Positions 48,373 through 59,863 of a DNA stretch of 64,000 bases are shown one piece after another. The stretch is from an uncultured Rikenellaceae bacterium (lineage in GTDB: Bacteria; Bacteroidota; Bacteroidia; Bacteroidales; Rikenellaceae). Position numbers and translations under genes: made by a program. Every line of letters starts with the position of its first letter. The first letter of the stretch is position 1. The DNA lies in the NCBI GenBank assembly GCA_944415565.1, contig CALYBQ010000010.1:1-64000 (forward strand), read 5' to 3'. The notes below the pieces were generated by a model. It was not told the origin of the DNA. It searched no databases and saw only the letters and a list, made by a program, of their open reading frames with translations.

Positions 48373-49077
48373 TTACTCTACGATAGTCCCTATTTTTTCA
48401 CCAGCGAGGACCTTGGCGAGGTTGCCCTCGGTGTCCATATCGAAAACGATTATTGGTAAGCCGTTCTCCTTGCAAAGCGTGAATGCGGTGAGGTCCATAA
48501 CTTTCAGGTTGCGGCTGTAAACCTCGTCGAACGACAGCCGGTCGAATTTTGTCGCGGTCGGGTCTTTTTCAGGATCGGCCGTGTAGACGCCGTCAACTCG
48601 TGTGCCTTTTAAGAGTATGTCGGCCTCTATTTCGACTCCGCGTAACGCCGACGCGGTGTCGGTCGTGAAATAGGGATTGGAGGTTCCTCCACCTATAATA
48701 ACGACAAAACCGGCTTCCAAGTATTCGAGCGCCTTCGATTTGGAGTAAAATTCGCCTATCGGCTCCATACATACCGATGTGAGTACCTTGCATTTCACAC
48801 CTTCGCTCTCCAGCGCCGATTGCAGCGCGAGCGAGTTGATGACCGTGGCCAACATCCCCATCTGGTCCCCTTTCACGCGGTCGAAACCTTTGCCTGCGCC
48901 GCTGAGTCCGCGAAAAATGTTACCGCCTCCGATAACGATGCCTATCTGGACGCCTTTGTCGGCGACTTCCTTAATCTGTTTGGAGTAGCTCGCGAGCACC
49001 TCTTCCGATATTCCCCTCGATTGTCCGCCTCCGAGCGATTCCCCGCTCAGTTTCAGCAATACCCTTCCGTATTCCAT
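48373..49077 (-). CDS. pyrH: uridylate kinase (UMP kinase)
   Basis: Phosphorylates UMP to UDP; hexameric amino-acid-kinase fold. 234 residues with RVLLKLSGESLGG, the nucleotide-binding VIGGGNIFRGLSG, GDQMGMLATVINSLALQ and the C-terminal TDPEKDPTATKFD-type region (here TADPEKDPTA). Translation start MEYGRVLLK at 49077, 27 bases after the OmpA-like lipoprotein gene. Confidence 0.97.
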   Translation of the reverse strand: MEYGRVLLKLSGESLGGGQSRGISEEVLASYSKQIKEVADKGVQIGIVIGGGNIFRGLSGAGKGFDRVKGDQMGMLATVINSLALQSALESEGVKCKVLTSVCMEPIGEFYSKSKALEYLEAGFVVIIGGGTSNPYFTTDTASALRGVEIEADILLKGTRVDGVYTADPEKDPTATKFDRLSFDEVYSRNLKVMDLTAFTLCKENGLPIIVFDMDTEGNLAKVLAGEKIGTIVE

Positions 49078-49104
49078 GCTTTTTACTTATCGTCTTAACT
49101 GTTG

Positions 49105-49962
49105 TTATTTATCCATCAATCTCATGAGTTCGTCGATCTTCGGCGTGAGTATTATCTCCGTGCGACGGTTCTTGGCTCGTGCTTCCGGCGTTTTCGCGTT
49201 CTCTATCGGGAGGTACTCGCCGCGACCGGCGGATATTATGCGGCTCGGGTCGATGCCTTTGTTCTCCAGCAGCAGGCGTGTTACGGTCGTGGCACGTTTT
49301 ACGCTGAGGTCGAGGTTGTCTTTGAGGTATTCGTTCGAACGGTAAGGTACGTCGTCCGTGTGGCCTTCGACCATTATGTTGATGTCCGTATTCTCGGCCA
49401 GTACGGCGGCGAGATCACGCACGGCCTTGGCTCCTTGCGGGTCGATGTTGAAACTACCGGATTTGAACAGCAACTTGTCGTCCATCGAGACGTAAACCTT
49501 GCCGTCGCGCGTGGTGATTGAAAGTCCCTTGCCGTCGAATCCTAACAGCGCGTCGGCCACCTGTCTACGGATGGCTTCTATGGCCTCTTCGCGGGCGCGG
49601 AGCATCTGTTCGAGCTCCTGCATGCGCTCTTCGCGGTCACGTAATTGTTTTTGGTTCTCTTCCAGTTGGCGCAGCATACGTGCGGCTTCGGCAGATCCGT
49701 CTTCGAGCAGCCTCTTGTATCGTTCGGTCAGCGTGGCGTTCTCCGTTTCGAGTTTGGCTTTTTCGTTGCGGAGCGCTTCGAGTTCTGCCGTGAGTTTGTT
49801 GTTGTTCTCGGTCAGGTCGTCTATGCGTACATTGGCCGACGATAATTCGGCTTCGAGCCTGAGGGCCTCGGCACGCATAGAGTTGAACACCTTGTTCGAC
49901 ACGCACGATGCTGACATGGAGGCTACGGCTCCCAGAAGTATGATTTTGCTTATCGTTTTCAT
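49105..49962 (-). CDS. OmpA-family lipoprotein with coiled coil
   Basis: 285 residues. A lipoprotein signal with Cys20 ([10 protein letters not shown]) is followed by a long heptad-rich coiled coil (about 28-130, rich in E, L, R) and a C-terminal OmpA-like peptidoglycan-binding domain (about 150-280). That domain contains [32 protein letters not shown] and the closing NRRTEIIL. Anchors outer membrane to cell wall, by homology. Divergent from dxs and upstream of pyrH on the same strand. Confidence 0.93.
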   Translation of the reverse strand: MKTISKIILLGAVASMSASCVSNKVFNSMRAEALRLEAELSSANVRIDDLTENNNKLTAELEALRNEKAKLETENATLTERYKRLLEDGSAEAARMLRQLEENQKQLRDREERMQELEQMLRAREEAIEAIRRQVADALLGFDGKGLSITTRDGKVYVSMDDKLLFKSGSFNIDPQGAKAVRDLAAVLAENTDINIMVEGHTDDVPYRSNEYLKDNLDLSVKRATTVTRLLLENKGIDPSRIISAGRGEYLPIENAKTPEARAKNRRTEIILTPKIDELMRLMDK

Positions 49963-50034
49963 ATGGTTTGTTTTTAATTGGTACGAAGATACGAAATTTT
50001 CAATAACACGTAGATGTCGTCACTTAAATTTAGG

Positions 50035-50042
50035 TATCTTTG
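50035..50042 (+). promoter_or_regulatory. -7 box (TATCTTTG) of dxs
   Basis: TAnnTTTG match 17 bases before the dxs ATG at 50060; it supports that start over the much longer upstream frame. Confidence 0.55.
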
Positions 50043-50059
50043 CATCGTTTAAAGGGGTT

Positions 50060-51934
50060 ATGAATCATATTCCTTATAAATATCTTAACGCTGTCAACTC
50101 TCCCGACGACCTGAAAAAACTGTCGTTGGAAGAGGTGCGTGCCTATTGTGCCGAGTTGAGGCAGTTCATAATCGAGCAGTTGGCGGCCAATCCGGGGCAT
50201 CTCGGCTCGAACCTCGGCGTAGTGGAGCTGACGACCATGCTGCATTACGTTTATGATACTCCTTACGACAAACTTGTGTGGGACGTCGGGCATCAGGCCT
50301 ATGCCCACAAGATTATAACCGGCCGCCGCAATGTGTTTTGCACTAACCGTAAACTGGGTGGTATAAGCGGTTTCCCGAAGATGGACGAGAGCGTTTACGA
50401 CTCGTTCGGAGGCGGTCACGCTTCCGTATCCATATCCGCTGCGTTCGGTATGGCGCGGGCAGCGGAGTTGCTCGGAGAGAAGCGCAAGGTCGTGGCCATA
50501 CTCGGCGACGGTGCGCTGACGGGGGGGCTCGCATTCGAGGGGCTGAACAATGCCGGTGCGTCGGACAGCGATATACTCGTTGTTCTCAACGATAACCATA
50601 TGTCCATCGACCCTAACGTGGGGGCGATGAAAGAGTATCTCATACGGCTGACTACATCAAAACGCTACAATCTTATAAAGAACAGGACTTGGGATTTTCT
50701 GTCGCCGGTTCCGAAGTTGCGGCGCATGGTGCAGAAGGCCGGTAATTCGATAAAGCGAGGATGGTTGCAGCAGAGCAATCTTTTCGAAGGGTTGAACTTC
50801 AGATACTTCGGGCCGATAGACGGACACGACGTCAAGATGCTCGATACTGTGTTGCGCGGGCTGAAAGATATACCGGGACCGAAGGTCCTGCACGTACTTA
50901 CCGTCAAGGGTAAGGGGTACAAGCCTGCCGAGGAGCAGCAGAGCATCTGGCATGCTCCGGGATGCTTCGATCCGGACAGTGGGGAACGTATAGTGTGCAG
51001 GGGCGACAACGCTCCGTCGCGCTATCAGGATGTTTTCGGCCACACTATGGTCGAGCTCGCCCGCATGAATGACAAGATCGTGGGGATAACTCCCGCCATG
51101 CCTTCCGGCAGTTCGCTTAATATCATGATGAAGGCCATGCCGGAGCGGACGTTCGACGTGGGCATAGCCGAAGGGCACGCGGTGACATTTTCGGCCGGGC
51201 TCGCAGCCGCCGGGTTGATGCCTTTCTGTGTGATATATTCGTCTTTCATGCAGCGGGCTTATGACAATGTCATACACGATGTGGCTTTGCAGCGCCTTCC
51301 TGTGGTGTTGTGTTTGGACCGTGCCGGCCTTGTGGGCGAGGACGGCTCGACTCATCACGGAGTTTTCGATATAGCTTTTTTCCTGCCGATTCCCAATGTC
51401 GTCATATCTTCGCCGCTCAACGAGGCGGATTTGCGTAACCTTATGTATACGGCACAGATGTCCGGACGGCCGTTCGTCATACGTTATCCGCGCGGAAGCG
51501 GTGAGGGCGTAGACTGGCACGGCGAATTGGAGAAGCTGCCGATAGGACGCTCGCGGGTATTGCGGGAGGGAAATGATGTCGCCGTTCTGTCGTTCGGACC
51601 GTTGGGAAATGTTGCCGCGCGTGCTGCTGAACGTGCTGTGGAGCGTGGCATGTCGGTATTTCATGCCGATTTGCGCTATGCCAAGCCGTTGGACGAGGAG
51701 TTGCTTCACGATGTCGGCAGACGTTTCAAGCGTGTCGTAACCGTCGAGGACGGCGTAGTGCGCGGCGGAGTGGGAAGTGCCGTTGCGGATTTTTTCGTGA
51801 AAAACGGGTACGGTTGCAAGGTCGAGACACTCGGTATCGGCGACCGTTTCGTGGAACAGGGTTCCATGAAGGAGCTTCATGCCATATGCGGCCTCGACGA
51901 GACCGGTATCTTCGGCCGTATAATGGGCCTTTAG
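50060..51934 (+). CDS. dxs: 1-deoxy-D-xylulose-5-phosphate synthase
   Basis: First enzyme of the MEP isoprenoid pathway; thiamine-diphosphate-dependent condensation of pyruvate and glyceraldehyde 3-phosphate. 624 residues from ATG 50060 (MNHIPYKYL). The N-terminal region has [17 protein letters not shown] and [12 protein letters not shown]. The ThDP-binding motif starts at GDGALTGG and ends with NDN. The central [13 protein letters not shown] and the C-terminal transketolase domain are complete. The open frame continues upstream to 49499, but that part is antisense to the OmpA-like gene and is not real. Confidence 0.96.
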   Translation: MNHIPYKYLNAVNSPDDLKKLSLEEVRAYCAELRQFIIEQLAANPGHLGSNLGVVELTTMLHYVYDTPYDKLVWDVGHQAYAHKIITGRRNVFCTNRKLGGISGFPKMDESVYDSFGGGHASVSISAAFGMARAAELLGEKRKVVAILGDGALTGGLAFEGLNNAGASDSDILVVLNDNHMSIDPNVGAMKEYLIRLTTSKRYNLIKNRTWDFLSPVPKLRRMVQKAGNSIKRGWLQQSNLFEGLNFRYFGPIDGHDVKMLDTVLRGLKDIPGPKVLHVLTVKGKGYKPAEEQQSIWHAPGCFDPDSGERIVCRGDNAPSRYQDVFGHTMVELARMNDKIVGITPAMPSGSSLNIMMKAMPERTFDVGIAEGHAVTFSAGLAAAGLMPFCVIYSSFMQRAYDNVIHDVALQRLPVVLCLDRAGLVGEDGSTHHGVFDIAFFLPIPNVVISSPLNEADLRNLMYTAQMSGRPFVIRYPRGSGEGVDWHGELEKLPIGRSRVLREGNDVAVLSFGPLGNVAARAAERAVERGMSVFHADLRYAKPLDEELLHDVGRRFKRVVTVEDGVVRGGVGSAVADFFVKNGYGCKVETLGIGDRFVEQGSMKELHAICGLDETGIFGRIMGL

Positions 51935-52073
51935 CCGGTATTTCTATTTTTTATCGTGTGTATTGCCTTGTTCGGGCGGGTTGTTTGTGCATTATTGGCG
52001 TCGAGACGCTCGTAGTGTCGTGTGCGATGGCGTAAAAAAGGAGCCGCAAGCTGCCGTATACGCCAAAATTTTG

Positions 52074-52081
52074 TATATTTG
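52074..52081 (+). promoter_or_regulatory. -7 box (TATATTTG) of mutAB
   Basis: TAnnTTTG match 37 bases before the mutA start. Confidence 0.5.
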
Positions 52082-52118
52082 AAAATTCGAAAAACGCATT
52101 TACAAAACGCGATTTAAT

Positions 52119-54014
52119 ATGTCTAACGAAAAAGAGCAAAAACTGTTTGCCGAATTTCCCCCGGTTTCGACCGAACAGTGGGAAGAGGTGATAGTCAAAG
52201 ACCTTAAAGGCGCCGATTACGAGAAAAAACTCGTATGGAGGACGGCCGAAGGGTTCAATGTCCGTCCGTATTACAGGGCGGAAGACCTCAAGAACGTAAA
52301 ATTCCTTAACGCGGGCGTCGCCGAGTTTCCATATGTGAGGAGCGTCAAGAAGTGCAATAACTGGCGTGTGGTGCAGACTCTATGGCTGGAGGATCCGATA
52401 GAAGCGAACAAGGCGGCACGCAAGGCCATAGAGAACGGGGCCGAGTCGATAGCATTTCATGTCAACGGCAAGAAGATGAAGGCCGCCGACCTCGATGTTA
52501 TGTTGGACGGCATAGACCCGAACAGCGTTGAAATAATCATTCGCGGTTGCGAGGTGAAAATGGTTGCCGGCTTGTTGATAGAAAAGGCCGAGCGCGAGGG
52601 ATGGGACACGGAGAAGAGCAAGGTCGTGCTTATTTGCGATCCTATAATGAAGTTGCTCTCGCTGCGCGGAGGTTTCCCTTATAACGAGGATGGCGCTATG
52701 CTGTTCGCGGCCCTTCACGGAATGATCGCACAGTGTGCGAAGTACAAGAAATGGAGGCTCATAAACGTCAACGCCTATAATTTCCAATACGCGGGAGCTA
52801 CGATCGTGCAGGAGTTGGCGTTCACGTTGGCCGTAGGGCACGAATATCTTCTGAAGATGATGGAGATGAAATTGCCGGTGGACGAGGTGGCACAAGCCAT
52901 ACGTTTCGCTTTCGCCGTGAGCCCCAATTATTTTATGGAGATAGCCAAGTTCCGTGCTGCGAGGATGCTTTGGGCGAATATCGTTAACGCCTATGCACCC
53001 AAGGAGGAGGATTCTCGCAAGATGATGATACACGCCGTGACTTCGCGCTGGAGCATGACCAAATACGACCCGTATGTCAATATGTTAAGGGTGACTACCG
53101 AGGCTATGAGTGCGGCCGTCGCAGGAGTGCATTCTCTCGAGGTGCTTCCGTTCGACATAGTTTACGAGCGTCCTACCGAGTTTTCGTACAGGATAGCCCG
53201 CAACGTGCAATTATTGTTGAAGCATGAAGCGCATTTCGATAACGTTACCGATGCGGCCGGCGGCTCGTATTATATAGAGAATCTTACGCAGCAGATAGCG
53301 GATCAGGCTTGGGAACTCTTCAAACAGATAGAGGACCGCGGCGGATACATCAAGGCGTTCAAGACAGGCTTCATTAAGGAACTGATAGACGCTTCGGCAG
53401 CCAAGAAGGACAAGGAGATAGCTACTCGGCGCATCACGCTTCTTGGGACCAATCAATTCCCGAACTTTACCGAAAAGATGGAGACGACAGGACAGGAAAA
53501 CACTTGCGATACTCCGGGCTTCGGCTTCGACGGGGCATGTTACGATTTCGACGTTACGCCAGATACCGATCCCCTCAGGATATACCGTGCCGCAGAGCCG
53601 TTCGAGGAGTTGCGTATGAAGGTGGATGCCAGCGGCAAGGAGCCTAAGGCATTTATGCTTACATGCGGCACGCTCGGCATGGCCCGTGCACGTTCGCAGT
53701 TCTCAAGCAACTTCTTTGGGTGTGCCGGTATAAGGATAATCGACAATACGTTCTTCAACTCGGTGGAAGAGGGAGCTAAAGCCGCATTAGCATCGGGGGC
53801 AGACATCGTAGTGGTATGCGCTGCCGACGACGATTATGCGGAACTCGCACCGAAAGTCAAGGAGTTGATCGGCGACAAGGCCATACTCGTAGTGGCTGGA
53901 GCGCCTGCGTCGCAGCCGGAGCTCGAAGCCCAAGGAATAAAGAATTTTATCAGCGTCCGCAGCAACGTACTGGAAACGCTCAGGCAATATGTAAAGGAAC
54001 TCGGAATTAAATAG
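52119..54014 (+). CDS. mutA: methylmalonyl-CoA mutase, small (beta) subunit
   Basis: Non-catalytic partner in the MutAB heterodimer. 631 residues with the mutase barrel fold ([35 protein letters not shown]) and a degenerate C-terminal cobalamin-domain relic ([17 protein letters not shown]) lacking the DxHxxG cobalt-binding motif, as usual for this subunit. It is followed 7 bases later by mutB. Together they convert succinyl-CoA to methylmalonyl-CoA for propionate formation. Confidence 0.96.
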   Translation: MSNEKEQKLFAEFPPVSTEQWEEVIVKDLKGADYEKKLVWRTAEGFNVRPYYRAEDLKNVKFLNAGVAEFPYVRSVKKCNNWRVVQTLWLEDPIEANKAARKAIENGAESIAFHVNGKKMKAADLDVMLDGIDPNSVEIIIRGCEVKMVAGLLIEKAEREGWDTEKSKVVLICDPIMKLLSLRGGFPYNEDGAMLFAALHGMIAQCAKYKKWRLINVNAYNFQYAGATIVQELAFTLAVGHEYLLKMMEMKLPVDEVAQAIRFAFAVSPNYFMEIAKFRAARMLWANIVNAYAPKEEDSRKMMIHAVTSRWSMTKYDPYVNMLRVTTEAMSAAVAGVHSLEVLPFDIVYERPTEFSYRIARNVQLLLKHEAHFDNVTDAAGGSYYIENLTQQIADQAWELFKQIEDRGGYIKAFKTGFIKELIDASAAKKDKEIATRRITLLGTNQFPNFTEKMETTGQENTCDTPGFGFDGACYDFDVTPDTDPLRIYRAAEPFEELRMKVDASGKEPKAFMLTCGTLGMARARSQFSSNFFGCAGIRIIDNTFFNSVEEGAKAALASGADIVVVCAADDDYAELAPKVKELIGDKAILVVAGAPASQPELEAQGIKNFISVRSNVLETLRQYVKELGIK

Positions 54015-54021
54015 GACTGTG

Positions 54022-56169
54022 ATGAAGAGAGCTAACTTTAAAGATATATCATACAAAGGGGCCGCGGTCGAAGGTTGCGATTCCAAACACGCATGCGGCT
54101 GCGGGGAGAAGAAAGAGTGGATGACCCCGGAACAGATAGCCGTCAAGAAATCTTACACTGCCGATGACCTGCAAGGCATGGAGCATCTGAATTACGCGGC
54201 GGGTATAGCCCCGTTCCTGCGTGGTCCGTACTCTACGATGTATGTCATGCGCCCGTGGACCATACGCCAGTATGCGGGGTTCTCTACGGCCGAAGAGAGT
54301 AACGCTTTTTACCGCCGCAACCTTGCGTCGGGGCAGAAGGGACTTTCGGTGGCGTTCGACCTCGCTACGCACCGCGGTTACGATGCCGACCATCCGCGCG
54401 TAGTCGGAGACGTTGGTAAGGCCGGCGTTTCGATATGTTCGGTAGAGGACATGAAGGTACTGTTCGACGGTATCCCGCTCGACCAAATGTCGGTTTCGAT
54501 GACTATGAACGGAGCGGTGCTTCCGGTACTTGCATTCTACATCGTGGCCGGACTGGAACAGGGAGCGAGGCTCGACCAGCTCGCGGGTACGATACAGAAC
54601 GACATCCTCAAGGAGTTCATGGTGCGTAATACCTATATATATCCGCCGGAATTTTCGATGAAGATAATCGCCGACATATTCGAGTATACATCGAAGAATA
54701 TGCCCAAGTTCAACTCCATCTCCATATCGGGTTACCATATGCAGGAGGCTGGGGCTACGGCGGACATCGAGTTGGCGTATACACTTGCCGACGGTCTCGA
54801 ATACCTTCGCACCGGGGTGAACGCCGGGATGGACATAGATGCTTTCGCACCTCGTTTGTCGTTCTTCTGGGCTATCGGTATGAACCATTTCATGGAGATC
54901 GCCAAGATGCGTGCGGCGCGCCTGCTTTGGGCCAAGATCGTGAAGCAGTTCAATCCCAAGAATCCGAAATCGCTGGCGTTGCGTACACACTCGCAGACGT
55001 CTGGATGGTCGCTTACGGAGCAGGACCCGTTCAACAACGTGGCCCGTACTGCTATCGAGGCGATGGGGGCCGCTCTGGGACACACTCAGTCGTTGCACAC
55101 CAACGCATTGGACGAGGCCATAGCACTCCCGACCGACTTCTCGGCGCGTATAGCACGTAACACGCAGATATACATACAGGAAGAGACCAATATCACGCGC
55201 GAGGTCGATCCTTGGGCAGGTTCGTATTATGTGGAGAGCCTTACCAACGAGATCGTGCATAAGGCGTGGGCTCTTATCGAGGAGGTAGAGAAACTTGGCG
55301 GTATGGCTAAGGCCATCGAGACGGGAATCCCGAAAATGCGTATCGAGGAGGCTGCCGCCCGCAAACAGGCGCGTATCGACTCGGGACAGGAGATCATCGT
55401 GGGGCTCAACAAGTACAGATTGGAGAAGGAAGATCCTATCGACATCCTTGCGGTGGATAATACGGCAGTGCGCGAATCGCAGATCAAACGTCTGAACGAG
55501 TTGCGTGCCAACCGGGATAACGAGGCGGTAAAGAAGGCGCTCGATGCCATCACCGAATGTGTGAAAACCAAAAAAGGAAATCTGCTCGAACTCGCGGTCG
55601 AAGCGGCGAAGCTCCGGGCTTCTCTCGGCGAGATTTCGGATGCCTGCGAAGTTGTTGTAGGTCGTTATAAAGCAGTAATTCGTTCGATTTCAGGAGTATA
55701 TTCATCGGAAGTGAACAAAGACCCGAATTTTGAGAAGGCCCGTAAGATGGCGGAAGAGTTCGCCAAGAAGGAAGGTCGCCAGCCGCGTATCATGATAGCG
55801 AAGCTGGGGCAGGACGGGCACGACCGTGGAGCCAAGGTGGTGGCTACGGGGTATGCTGACATAGGTTTCGACGTGGATATGGGACCGCTGTTCCAAACTC
55901 CGGCCGAAGCCGCTAAGCAGGCCGTTGAGAATGACGTGCATGTGGTCGGAGTGTCGTCTCTGGCTGCAGGACACCTTACGCTTGTGCCGCAGATAATAGC
56001 CGAGCTGAAGAAGTTGGGGCGCGAGGACATCGTTGTGATCGTGGGCGGTGTGATTCCGCACCAAGACTACGAACAGCTCTATAAAGACGGAGCTGCGGCT
56101 ATCTTCGGACCGGGTACTCCTATCTCTACCGCTGCGATAGAGATTCTGAATATCCTGATGCAGGAGTAG
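54022..56169 (+). CDS. mutB: methylmalonyl-CoA mutase, large (alpha) catalytic subunit
   Basis: Adenosylcobalamin-dependent rearrangement of succinyl-CoA and (R)-methylmalonyl-CoA. 715 residues from the ATG at 54022; a GTG at 54019 is in frame. The substrate barrel ([36 protein letters not shown]) and the C-terminal B12 domain with the cobalt-ligating histidine in [12 protein letters not shown] are intact. [10 protein letters not shown] stretch with clustered cysteines lies near residue 27-35. Confidence 0.97.
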   Translation: MKRANFKDISYKGAAVEGCDSKHACGCGEKKEWMTPEQIAVKKSYTADDLQGMEHLNYAAGIAPFLRGPYSTMYVMRPWTIRQYAGFSTAEESNAFYRRNLASGQKGLSVAFDLATHRGYDADHPRVVGDVGKAGVSICSVEDMKVLFDGIPLDQMSVSMTMNGAVLPVLAFYIVAGLEQGARLDQLAGTIQNDILKEFMVRNTYIYPPEFSMKIIADIFEYTSKNMPKFNSISISGYHMQEAGATADIELAYTLADGLEYLRTGVNAGMDIDAFAPRLSFFWAIGMNHFMEIAKMRAARLLWAKIVKQFNPKNPKSLALRTHSQTSGWSLTEQDPFNNVARTAIEAMGAALGHTQSLHTNALDEAIALPTDFSARIARNTQIYIQEETNITREVDPWAGSYYVESLTNEIVHKAWALIEEVEKLGGMAKAIETGIPKMRIEEAAARKQARIDSGQEIIVGLNKYRLEKEDPIDILAVDNTAVRESQIKRLNELRANRDNEAVKKALDAITECVKTKKGNLLELAVEAAKLRASLGEISDACEVVVGRYKAVIRSISGVYSSEVNKDPNFEKARKMAEEFAKKEGRQPRIMIAKLGQDGHDRGAKVVATGYADIGFDVDMGPLFQTPAEAAKQAVENDVHVVGVSSLAAGHLTLVPQIIAELKKLGREDIVVIVGGVIPHQDYEQLYKDGAAAIFGPGTPISTAAIEILNILMQE

Positions 56170-56191
56170 TTCGGGCAATGTAATTGTATGC

Positions 56192-56223
56192 AAAGCGGCC
56201 GGCATTGAAATGCCGGCCGCTTT
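56192..56223. terminator. bidirectional terminator between mutB and the DPP III gene
   Basis: A perfect 14-bp GC-rich stem (56192-56205 with 56210-56223) with a TGAA loop, with A-rich and T-rich ends. Confidence 0.92.
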
Positions 56224-56330
56224 GTTGTTGGTCTATGGGGTGTTTTCTCGGACGATTCTGGGGACAGCCAGACTTCTTTTGGCTCACAATTCCGAGAGCT
56301 CCACACTTATTTGTTAAGTATAGGCCAGTT

Positions 56331-58364
56331 TTAGTTCTTCGTGGGGAGGAATGAATAGTGGTGTGAATATTCCAGCATTTGCTCAGTGTAGTCGGCTTCG
56401 TAAGATATTTTGATGTCGATTATCTTTCCGTTCTCCATGACGGGACTGTATTTCGGGTTGACGAAACCGCTGTACGGCTCGATGTTGAGGCCGGCATAAC
56501 GTTCGAGTACCTCAGCGTGTAGTTTCTGATCGACCTTGATCCCGTATGTCTCCACGAGGGCCTTGCCTGCTTCGTAGTCGCCTTCCGATTTGATGCGCTG
56601 AACTTCACGCAGCAGTTCCCCGAACAGCTTGCGAAGTTTTTCGAAATCGTTGACTACTATGTAAGTTTTGCCGTCAGCAACTCTCTTTTCTATCACATTG
56701 TCCGCTTTGCCGTGCTCGTAGCACCACTCCGAAATGAGCTTGCGGTTACGCATGTGTGCCTGTTCGACATCTTTGCCGAGTTTGACACGGGCCAACTGCG
56801 TCATCATCCCGTTCATCACATACCGCGAGTATTCGGCCCATGCCGCATCCATCGAAGGGATGAGATCGAGTTCGACCATTTTGGGGTCGGCAATATAGTA
56901 GAGGGCGAAGAGGTCGGCGCGCGTCTCTTCGAGTACCGAACCGTAGTTCTTCAGTTCGTCGCCCTTGGTCCCCGGTGCGAGCTGTCCTGACCCGTGTCCG
57001 AGACATTCGTGCAGGTCGGTATGCAGGTTGTCGGCGAGGGATCCGTATCGGTCCATGCGCTTGCGGTCTTCCGGCCGCAGGACGAACTCTTCACGGAAGC
57101 CGTCGCCCCGTGCGGCCGCTTCATAAGCGTCGGTGATGTTCTCTATGGTTACTGATTTGGAACCGTATTCTTTCCTGATCCAGTCCGAGTTGGGGAGGTT
57201 TATGCCGATAGGCGTGGCCGGATAGCAGTCGCCGGCGAGTATGGCAGCCGTAATGACCTTGGCCGATACGCCTTTGACCTCCGGTTTTTTATACATACTG
57301 TCTACGGGCGAGTGATCTTCGAACCACTGAGCGTTTTCGCTGATTATGCGTGTGCGCTTGGTCGCCTTTTCGTTGCGGAAATTTACCAGCGACTCCCACG
57401 AAGCCTTGTAGCCCAACGGGTCGCCGTAAACCTCGATGAATCCGTTCACGAAATCTACGCGCGATTCGATGTCGTTCACCCACATGATGCTGTACCGGTC
57501 GAACTCCTTGAGATCTCCGGTCTTATAGTACGATATAAGTGCCTCGATTATGGCTTTTTGAGTCGGGTTTGCGACTTGTGCCGCTTTTTCAAGCCATCCC
57601 ACTATTCTCTCTATGGCCTGAGTATACATTCCGCCCACGCGCCATTTCTTCTCTACGAGCCTTCCGCCGACGGTCTTGGTCAGCTTGCTGTTGAGCCCGT
57701 ATGATACAGGGGTGCTGTCTGCCGGATCGGCCATAGCCCCGTAGTATTGTTCCGCTTCGGCCTGCGTTACCCCTTCGTAATAGTTCATGGCAGATGTTTT
57801 CAACATATCCACCCCTTCAGTCTGGTTCACGCGCTTCGGCATTTTGTCTTTGTCGAATATTATGCCTTTCACCAGCGATACGAGTTCGCGATGAGACCCG
57901 AAATCATCGGGGAAACTACCGGCCGGAGTGACGCCCAGCAACGAATCGAAGTATTCGCGAGAGAATTCCGGAACGAACTTGTCGTTGGAGTAGTGGTGGT
58001 GTATGCCGTTGGCGAACCACACCTTCTTGAGGTACTTTACGAATGCTGCCCATTGTACGGTTTCCTTGTCGGCTTCGGCGTTTTCGTATATAGCCTCCAG
58101 AGTACGGCGCACGGCGAGGTTGTACCGGCCGTTCTGGTCGTATATTATGTCGCGCCCGCATAGGGCCGCTTCGTTGAGGTAGTATATCAGCTCCTTCTCT
58201 TCGAGGGTGAGAGTTTCGAATCCGGGAACCTCGTACCGGAGGATGCGTATGTCGTCGAAACGATCGATTATCCAGTTCATTTCATTATCGTTTTTATCCC
58301 GCTTGCACGAAGCGAAACATGTTGTTAATATTATTGCAAACGCTATACGGATAACATTTTTCAT
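56331..58364 (-). CDS. dipeptidyl peptidase III (M49), lipoprotein
   Basis: 677-residue zinc exopeptidase that releases dipeptides from peptide N-termini. A lipoprotein signal with Cys20 (TTCFASC) places it in the envelope, whereas animal DPP III is cytosolic. The zinc motif is H452-E-C-L-G-H457, and the second motif EETRAD supplies the third ligand, probably E480. The Cys inside HECLGH is the variant known from Bacteroides thetaiotaomicron DPP III. Transcribed divergently from panC and convergent with mutB. Confidence 0.93.
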   Translation of the reverse strand: MKNVIRIAFAIILTTCFASCKRDKNDNEMNWIIDRFDDIRILRYEVPGFETLTLEEKELIYYLNEAALCGRDIIYDQNGRYNLAVRRTLEAIYENAEADKETVQWAAFVKYLKKVWFANGIHHHYSNDKFVPEFSREYFDSLLGVTPAGSFPDDFGSHRELVSLVKGIIFDKDKMPKRVNQTEGVDMLKTSAMNYYEGVTQAEAEQYYGAMADPADSTPVSYGLNSKLTKTVGGRLVEKKWRVGGMYTQAIERIVGWLEKAAQVANPTQKAIIEALISYYKTGDLKEFDRYSIMWVNDIESRVDFVNGFIEVYGDPLGYKASWESLVNFRNEKATKRTRIISENAQWFEDHSPVDSMYKKPEVKGVSAKVITAAILAGDCYPATPIGINLPNSDWIRKEYGSKSVTIENITDAYEAAARGDGFREEFVLRPEDRKRMDRYGSLADNLHTDLHECLGHGSGQLAPGTKGDELKNYGSVLEETRADLFALYYIADPKMVELDLIPSMDAAWAEYSRYVMNGMMTQLARVKLGKDVEQAHMRNRKLISEWCYEHGKADNVIEKRVADGKTYIVVNDFEKLRKLFGELLREVQRIKSEGDYEAGKALVETYGIKVDQKLHAEVLERYAGLNIEPYSGFVNPKYSPVMENGKIIDIKISYEADYTEQMLEYSHHYSFLPTKN

Positions 58365-58389
58365 TCCAAACCCGTTTATACGGCAAAGG

Positions 58390-58397
58390 CAAAGATA
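58390..58397 (-). promoter_or_regulatory. -7 box (TATCTTTG) of the DPP III gene
   Basis: Minus-strand TAnnTTTG match 25 bases before the start at 58364. Confidence 0.5.
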
Positions 58398-58439
58398 GAC
58401 TTTTTAGGTAAAATGTAAGGTTATTTCTTTTCTAATTTC

Positions 58440-58447
58440 TAACTTTG
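58440..58447 (+). promoter_or_regulatory. -7 box (TAACTTTG) of panCD
   Basis: TAnnTTTG match 27 bases before the panC start, 42 bases from the divergent DPP III box. Confidence 0.5.
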
Positions 58448-58474
58448 TCGGGCGCAACGCAAGCTAATAAGTAA

Positions 58475-59320
58475 ATGAGCGAGATGAAAACGGTCAGGAC
58501 CCGTGCCGAGTTGGAGCAAAGCCTCGGCGGGGTAGACAGGAAACGGGTGGGATTCGTACCTACCATGGGTGCCTTGCACGCAGGACATCTTTCGTTGGTA
58601 AAGCGGGCGAAAGAGGAGTGCGGGACTGTTGTCGTGAGCGTGTTCGTGAACCCGACACAGTTTAACGACCCGAAGGATCTGGAGAATTATCCCCGTGATG
58701 AAAAGAGGGATCTCGAGTTGTTGGGCGAGGCGGGCGCCGACGTGGTTTTCATGCCGGGCGTTGCGGAGATGTACCCGGAACCGGATACGAGGGTCTTCGA
58801 ATTCGGTGAGTTGGACAAAGTGATGGAGGGGGCTACGAGACCGGGACATTTCAACGGCGTAGCTCAGGTGGTTAGCAAGCTCTTTGCGATGGTCAGACCG
58901 GCGAAGGCGTTTTTCGGAGAGAAGGACTTCCAGCAGATAGCCATAGTGAAAGCGATGGTCGAAGGACTGGACGAGAAACCGGAAATCGTGCCGTGTCCGA
59001 TAGTACGCGAGGCGGACGGTCTCGCCATGAGTTCGCGAAATACGTTGCTTACGCCCGAACACAGGGCTGCGGCGCCGAAGATATACAAGGCCATGTCGGA
59101 AGGTGTGGGAAAGATGGGTGAGATGACACCGGCGGAGGTCGAACGGTTCGTTATGGATACGATTAATTCCGAACCGTTGTTGGAAGTGATATATTTCAAA
59201 ATAGTCGATGCGCTTACGTTGAAACCGGTCGAGAATTGGGCGGATAGCGTGGCGATACAGGGTTGTGCGGCCGTCCGTGCGGGTGAAGTGCGGCTCATCG
59301 ACAATATACGTTTCGTATGA
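58475..59320 (+). CDS. panC: pantothenate synthetase
   Basis: Joins pantoate and beta-alanine with ATP to make pantothenate, the CoA precursor. 281 residues. Motifs: [14 protein letters not shown] (HIGH-type nucleotidyl transferase loop), [24 protein letters not shown] and the ATP loop MSSRN. The stop overlaps the panD start (ATGA). Confidence 0.97.
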   Translation: MSEMKTVRTRAELEQSLGGVDRKRVGFVPTMGALHAGHLSLVKRAKEECGTVVVSVFVNPTQFNDPKDLENYPRDEKRDLELLGEAGADVVFMPGVAEMYPEPDTRVFEFGELDKVMEGATRPGHFNGVAQVVSKLFAMVRPAKAFFGEKDFQQIAIVKAMVEGLDEKPEIVPCPIVREADGLAMSSRNTLLTPEHRAAAPKIYKAMSEGVGKMGEMTPAEVERFVMDTINSEPLLEVIYFKIVDALTLKPVENWADSVAIQGCAAVRAGEVRLIDNIRFV

Positions 59321-59676
59321 AAATGGAAATTGAAGTCCTGAAATCGAAGATTCACAGGGTGTCGATCACTCAAGCCAACCTCAATTATGTCGGCAGTATT
59401 ACCGTAGACGAGGACTTGCTCGATGCGGCCAATATGATCGCTGGCGAGAAGGTGTCGGTGGTAAATGCAAATAACGGCGAGCGGCTCGATACCTATATTA
59501 TTAAAGGTGAGCGTGGAAGCGGTTGCATATGCCTCAACGGTCCTGCTGCACGCAAAGCGCAGGTAGGCGATGTCGTTATCATCATCTCCTATTGCCGTAT
59601 GGATTTCGAACAGGCGAAGACCTTCAAGCCGTGGGTGGTATTCCCGGACACGGCTACCAATAAGTTGGTGAAGTAG
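59317..59676 (+). CDS. panD: aspartate 1-decarboxylase
   Basis: Makes beta-alanine from aspartate; a pyruvoyl enzyme activated by self-cleavage at the Gly-Ser bond. 119 residues; the cleavage site is YVGSIT with Ser27. Starting from the second ATG (59323) the serine would be residue 25, as in E. coli, so that may be the true start. Other family marks: [23 protein letters not shown] and the [12 protein letters not shown] loop. Coupled to panC by a 4-base overlap. Confidence 0.96.
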   Translation: MKMEIEVLKSKIHRVSITQANLNYVGSITVDEDLLDAANMIAGEKVSVVNANNGERLDTYIIKGERGSGCICLNGPAARKAQVGDVVIIISYCRMDFEQAKTFKPWVVFPDTATNKLVK

Positions 59677-59703
59677 ATTTTGTTTCTATTAGGCAAAAGA
59701 TAT

Positions 59704-59729
59704 GGAGGGGTGACCCTCCTTTTTTATTT
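59704..59729 (+). terminator. terminator of panCD
   Basis: A 6-bp GC-rich stem (59704-59709 with 59714-59719) followed by a run of Ts, 27 bases after panD. Confidence 0.85.
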
Positions 59730-59863
59730 TTAGGTGTCGCTTTGCCGCTTGTGTTATTATCTTTGATTTTATGTGGATTTGGCGTTTGCGCTTTTTGTTA
59801 TTTCCGATATTGAATATAGTTGGCATTGCATAAAAGCCGGATCTGTCTTTTGGTGTTGCCCGT

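Noticed and set aside
49499-50059. N-terminal extension of the dxs frame
   Set aside because: It is antisense to the OmpA-like lipoprotein gene, and a -7 box and ATG at 50060 match the Dxs N-terminus.
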